In this document: one piece after another, positions 61,301-64,000 of the stretch
Layout: every line of letters starts with the position of its first letter
How positions within the stretch are numbered: position 1 is the stretch's first letter
Source: Luscinia megarhynchos
Taxonomy: Eukaryota > Chordata > Aves > Passeriformes > Turdidae
Assembly: GCA_034336665.1 (NCBI GenBank)
Contig: CM067576.1
Coordinates: 18,328,658 to 18,392,657, forward strand
Reading direction: 5' to 3'
DNA length: 64,000 nt
Translations under genes and position numbers: made by a program
Notes under the pieces: model-generated
The model's input: the letters and a program-made list of their open reading frames with translations, nothing else
Database searches by the model: none
What the model was told of the DNA's origin: nothing

Positions 61301-64000
61301 TGGTTTTTTAGTGCAGATGCTAGGACTTTTTCTGGCCATTTTTGGTGGAATTTCTGGGGGATTTCTGTGTTTCTTAGTGGGAATTTTTAGGCATTTTACT
61401 GGTTTTAAGGTTCAATTTATGCTGGCTTTTTTCCTGATTTTTTCCCCAATAATGCTTGGAATTTTTACCGGTTTGGGCTGTTTCAATAGTGATTTTAGGA
61501 CTATTTCTGGCCATTTTCATATGGATTTTGATGGGATTTTTCATTTCTTAGTGGTAATTTGTTAGGCTGATTTTCCCTGGATTTTTCTTGATGCTTTCTC
61601 ATCAATCCTTGGTATTTTGGCAGATTGTAGATAGTTTTTGTACAGATTCCAGGAGGTTTGGGGCCATTTTTTGCGCCGTTTTTGGCCGATTTTGGCTATT
61701 TTAAGTCTCATTTCCTTTCGAAGTTTGCCCTGTTATTTTTCCAGTTTTTTCATTAGAAATGCCAGGACACTCACTGGGTTTTGGGCCGGATATTCAGAGT
61801 TTTTCTGGCCATTCTTTGTGCAGTTTCTTGTGGATTTTTGTGTTTCTCAATGCGAATTGGAAAGGATTTTTCCTGTTTTTAAGACAGAGATTTTCCTGGA
61901 TTTTTTCCAGATGTTTTCTCCAGTAATGCCTGGAATTTTGCTAGCTTTGTGGTGTTCCAGTGCAACATTTGGCAATGTTGGGCCCATTTTCGCTTGGATT
62001 CTTAGGGGATTTTTCCTTTCTTAGTGCCAAATGTCAGGGACTTTTCTGGTTTGTTAGGCTCAATTTTCCCTGGATTTTTCCAGATGCTTTTCCCAGCAGT
62101 CCTTGGAATTTTGGCCGAGTTTAGGTGTTTTAGCATGGATTTCAGGAGTTTTTGGGCCATTGTTCGTTTCATTTCCAGGCTTTTTGGGCCATTTTAGTCA
62201 CATTTCTCCTGGATATTTTGTCCACTCGCTTCACCAGTTTTTTCCTTAGAAATTCCAGGGATCTCACTGGATTTTGGGGCCATGTATGGTTTTTTAGTGC
62301 AGATGTTAGGTGTTTTTCCTGGCTATTATGGGTGCATATCCTGGGGGATTTCTGTGTTTCTTAGTGGGAATTTTTAGGCATTTTCCTGGTTTTGCTAAGG
62401 TTCAATTTATGCTGGATTTTTTTCCTGGTATTTTTCCCCAATAATGCTTGGAATTTTGACCGGTTTGGGCTGTTTCAGTATTGATTTTAGGACTATTTCT
62501 GGCCATTTTCATATGGATTTTGAGGGGATTTTTTCGTTTCTTAGTGCCAATTTGTTAGGCTGAATTTTCCCTGGATTTTTCCTGATGCTTTTCCCAGCAG
62601 TCCTTGGAATTTTGGCCGAGTTTAGGCTATTTTTAGTATGGATTTCAGGAGTTTTGGGCCATTGTTCGTGTCATTTCTGGCTTTTTGGGCCATTTAAAGT
62701 CACATTTTTTCTGTATGTTTTGTCCACTCAATTCACCAGTTTTTTTCCTCAGAAATTCAAGGAATCTCACTGGATTTTGGGGCCATGTTTGGTGTTTTAG
62801 TGCTGATGTTAGGCCTTTTTCTGGCCATCATGGTGCGATTTCTGGGGGAATTTCTGTGTTTCTTAGTGGGAATTTTTAGGCATTTTCCTGTGGTAGCTAA
62901 GTTACATTTTGTACTGGATTTTTTTCCTGCTATTTTCCCTCATAATGCTTGCCAGTTTTAATAGGTTTGGGCTGTTTCAGTGTGATTGTAGGTCTATTTC
63001 TGGCCATTTTCATATGGATTTTGTGGGGATTTTTTGTTTCTTAGTGCCAATTTATTAGGCTGGATTTTCCCTGGATTTTTCCTGATGCTTTTCCAGCAGT
63101 CCTTGGAATTTTGGCCCAGTTTACATGTTTTAGTATGGATTTCAGGAGTTTTTGGGCCATTGTTCGTGTCATTTCCCTGACGTTTTTGGGCCATTTCAAG
63201 TTGCATTTCCCCTGGATATATTGTCCACTCACTTCTCCAGGTTCGTTTCATTTCCAGGCTTTTGGGCCATTTTAGTCACATTTCTTCTGGATATTTTGTC
63301 CACTCTCTTCACCAGTTTTTTTCTTCAGAAATTCCAGGAATCTCACGGGATTTTGGGGGCCATGTTTGGTTTTTTAGTGCAGATGCTAGGACTTTTTCTG
63401 GCCATTTTTGGTGGAATTTCTGGGGGATTTCTGTGTTTCTTAGTGGGAATTTTTAGGCATTTTACTGGTTTTTAAGGTTCAATTTATGCTGGCTTTTTTT
63501 TCCTGATTTTTTTCCCCCAATAATGCTTGGAATTTTTACCGGTTTGGGCTGTTTCAATAGTGATTTTAGGACTATTTCTGGCCATTTTCATATGGATTTT
63601 GATGGGATTTTTTCATTTCTTAGTGGTAATTTTGTTAGGCTGATTTTCCCTGGATTTTTTCTTGATGCTTTCTCATCAATCCTTGGTATTTTGGCAGATT
63701 GTAGATAGTTTTTGTACGAGATTCCAGGAGGTTTGGGGCCATTTTTGAGCCATTTTTGGCCGATTTTGGGCCATTTTAAGTCTCATTTCCTTTCGAAGTT
63801 TGCCCTGTTATTTTTCCAGTTTTTTCATTAGAAATGCCAGGACACTCACTGGGTTTTGGGCCGGATATTCAGAGTTTTTCTGGCCATTCTTTGTGCAATT
63901 TCTTGTGGATTTTTGTGTTTCTCAATGCGAATTGGAAAGGATTTTTCCTGTTTTTAAGACAGAGATTTTCCTGGATTTTTTCCAGATGTTTTCTCCAGTA
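55340..64000 (+). repeat. Satellite sub-array with longer repeat periods
   Basis: This end of the array uses its own variants (GGGCCGGATATTCAGAG, TTTTGGCCGATTTGGGCC, TTAGTGGTAATTT, GTAGCTAAGTTACATTTT). Long blocks recur nearly unchanged at distances that are not 985 bp: 57142 and 60112 (2970), 58096 and 61638 (3542), 56440 and 60970 (4530), 57753 and 59736 (1983). A 60-bp truncated-and-fused junction, CTTCTCCAGGTTCGTTTCATTTCC, is shared at about 56636, 61166 and 63236. The higher-order structure therefore differs from 36-55 kb. Confidence 0.8.

Larger units (their letters stand above)
36065..64000 (+). repeat. Satellite array, ~492-bp units, mostly ~985-bp dimers
   Basis: At least 27.9 kb continuous to the right edge. 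The anchor GCCTG(C/G)AATTTTGCTAGC recurs at 36150, 37626, 38610, 40090, 41542, 44021, 45008, 46995, 47980, 48969, 49954, 50940, 52413, 53400, 54386, 55340, 57400, 58386, 60370 and 61929. Spacings are near multiples of 492 bp, most often about 985. Each 492-bp unit consists of three diverged sub-units of about 155-170 bp, beginning near AATAATGCTTGG, CAGCAGTCCTTGG and AGAAATTCCAGGAATC. The plus strand is rich in T and G runs, giving fortuitous long open frames. No transposon or gene interrupts it. A centromeric or pericentromeric role is possible but unproven. Confidence 0.95.

Overview
This window looks like avian, probably songbird, repeat-rich chromosomal DNA. The evidence is an intron-split host gene on the minus strand, a CR1-type LINE fragment, several endogenous retrovirus (ERV) remnants and CpG-rich promoters. 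About half the window is one satellite family. The bird assignment is inferred from the CR1 match and the style of the ERVs; no marker fixes the species. A 100-base N run at 13348-13447 is an assembly gap, so order across it is not guaranteed.

Layout. 1-3489: a decayed betaretrovirus-like provirus on the minus strand (gag, dUTPase/pro), whose pro region has become a 25-unit 36-bp tandem repeat running off the left edge. 4796-8860: a second, gammaretrovirus-like provirus on the plus strand (late gag, protease end, RT, connection/RNase H, integrase, no recognisable env), broken throughout. 7768-12541: a large imperfect inverted repeat. Its outer arms are two opposed copies of the 3' part of that provirus, and its inner arms are two opposed copies of a CpG-rich promoter-like block. 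12542-13347: satellite, then the gap. 13448-28140: mostly unique DNA holding four recognisable pieces of an ELL-family transcription elongation factor gene on the minus strand (17076-23133). 28150-29400: a CpG island followed by a long polypyrimidine tract. 30029-36550: a second inverted duplication whose arms read, from outside inwards, satellite, CCAAT-box promoter with an ATG, then G-rich minisatellite. 36065 to the right end: at least 28 kb of satellite with a roughly 492-bp repeat unit, mostly arranged as pairs of about 985 bp.

How it fits together. Apart from the ELL-like gene, nothing here is convincingly an intact protein gene. The organising theme is inverted duplication next to satellite. 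The satellite occurs in three places and two orientations, and it abuts both palindromes. In the second palindrome two related promoters face each other and would each transcribe a G-rich minisatellite, a layout expected to favour R-loops or G-quadruplexes. A 555-bp solo LTR later inserted into the minisatellite. I regard the promoter/minisatellite/satellite module as the most novel item in the window.
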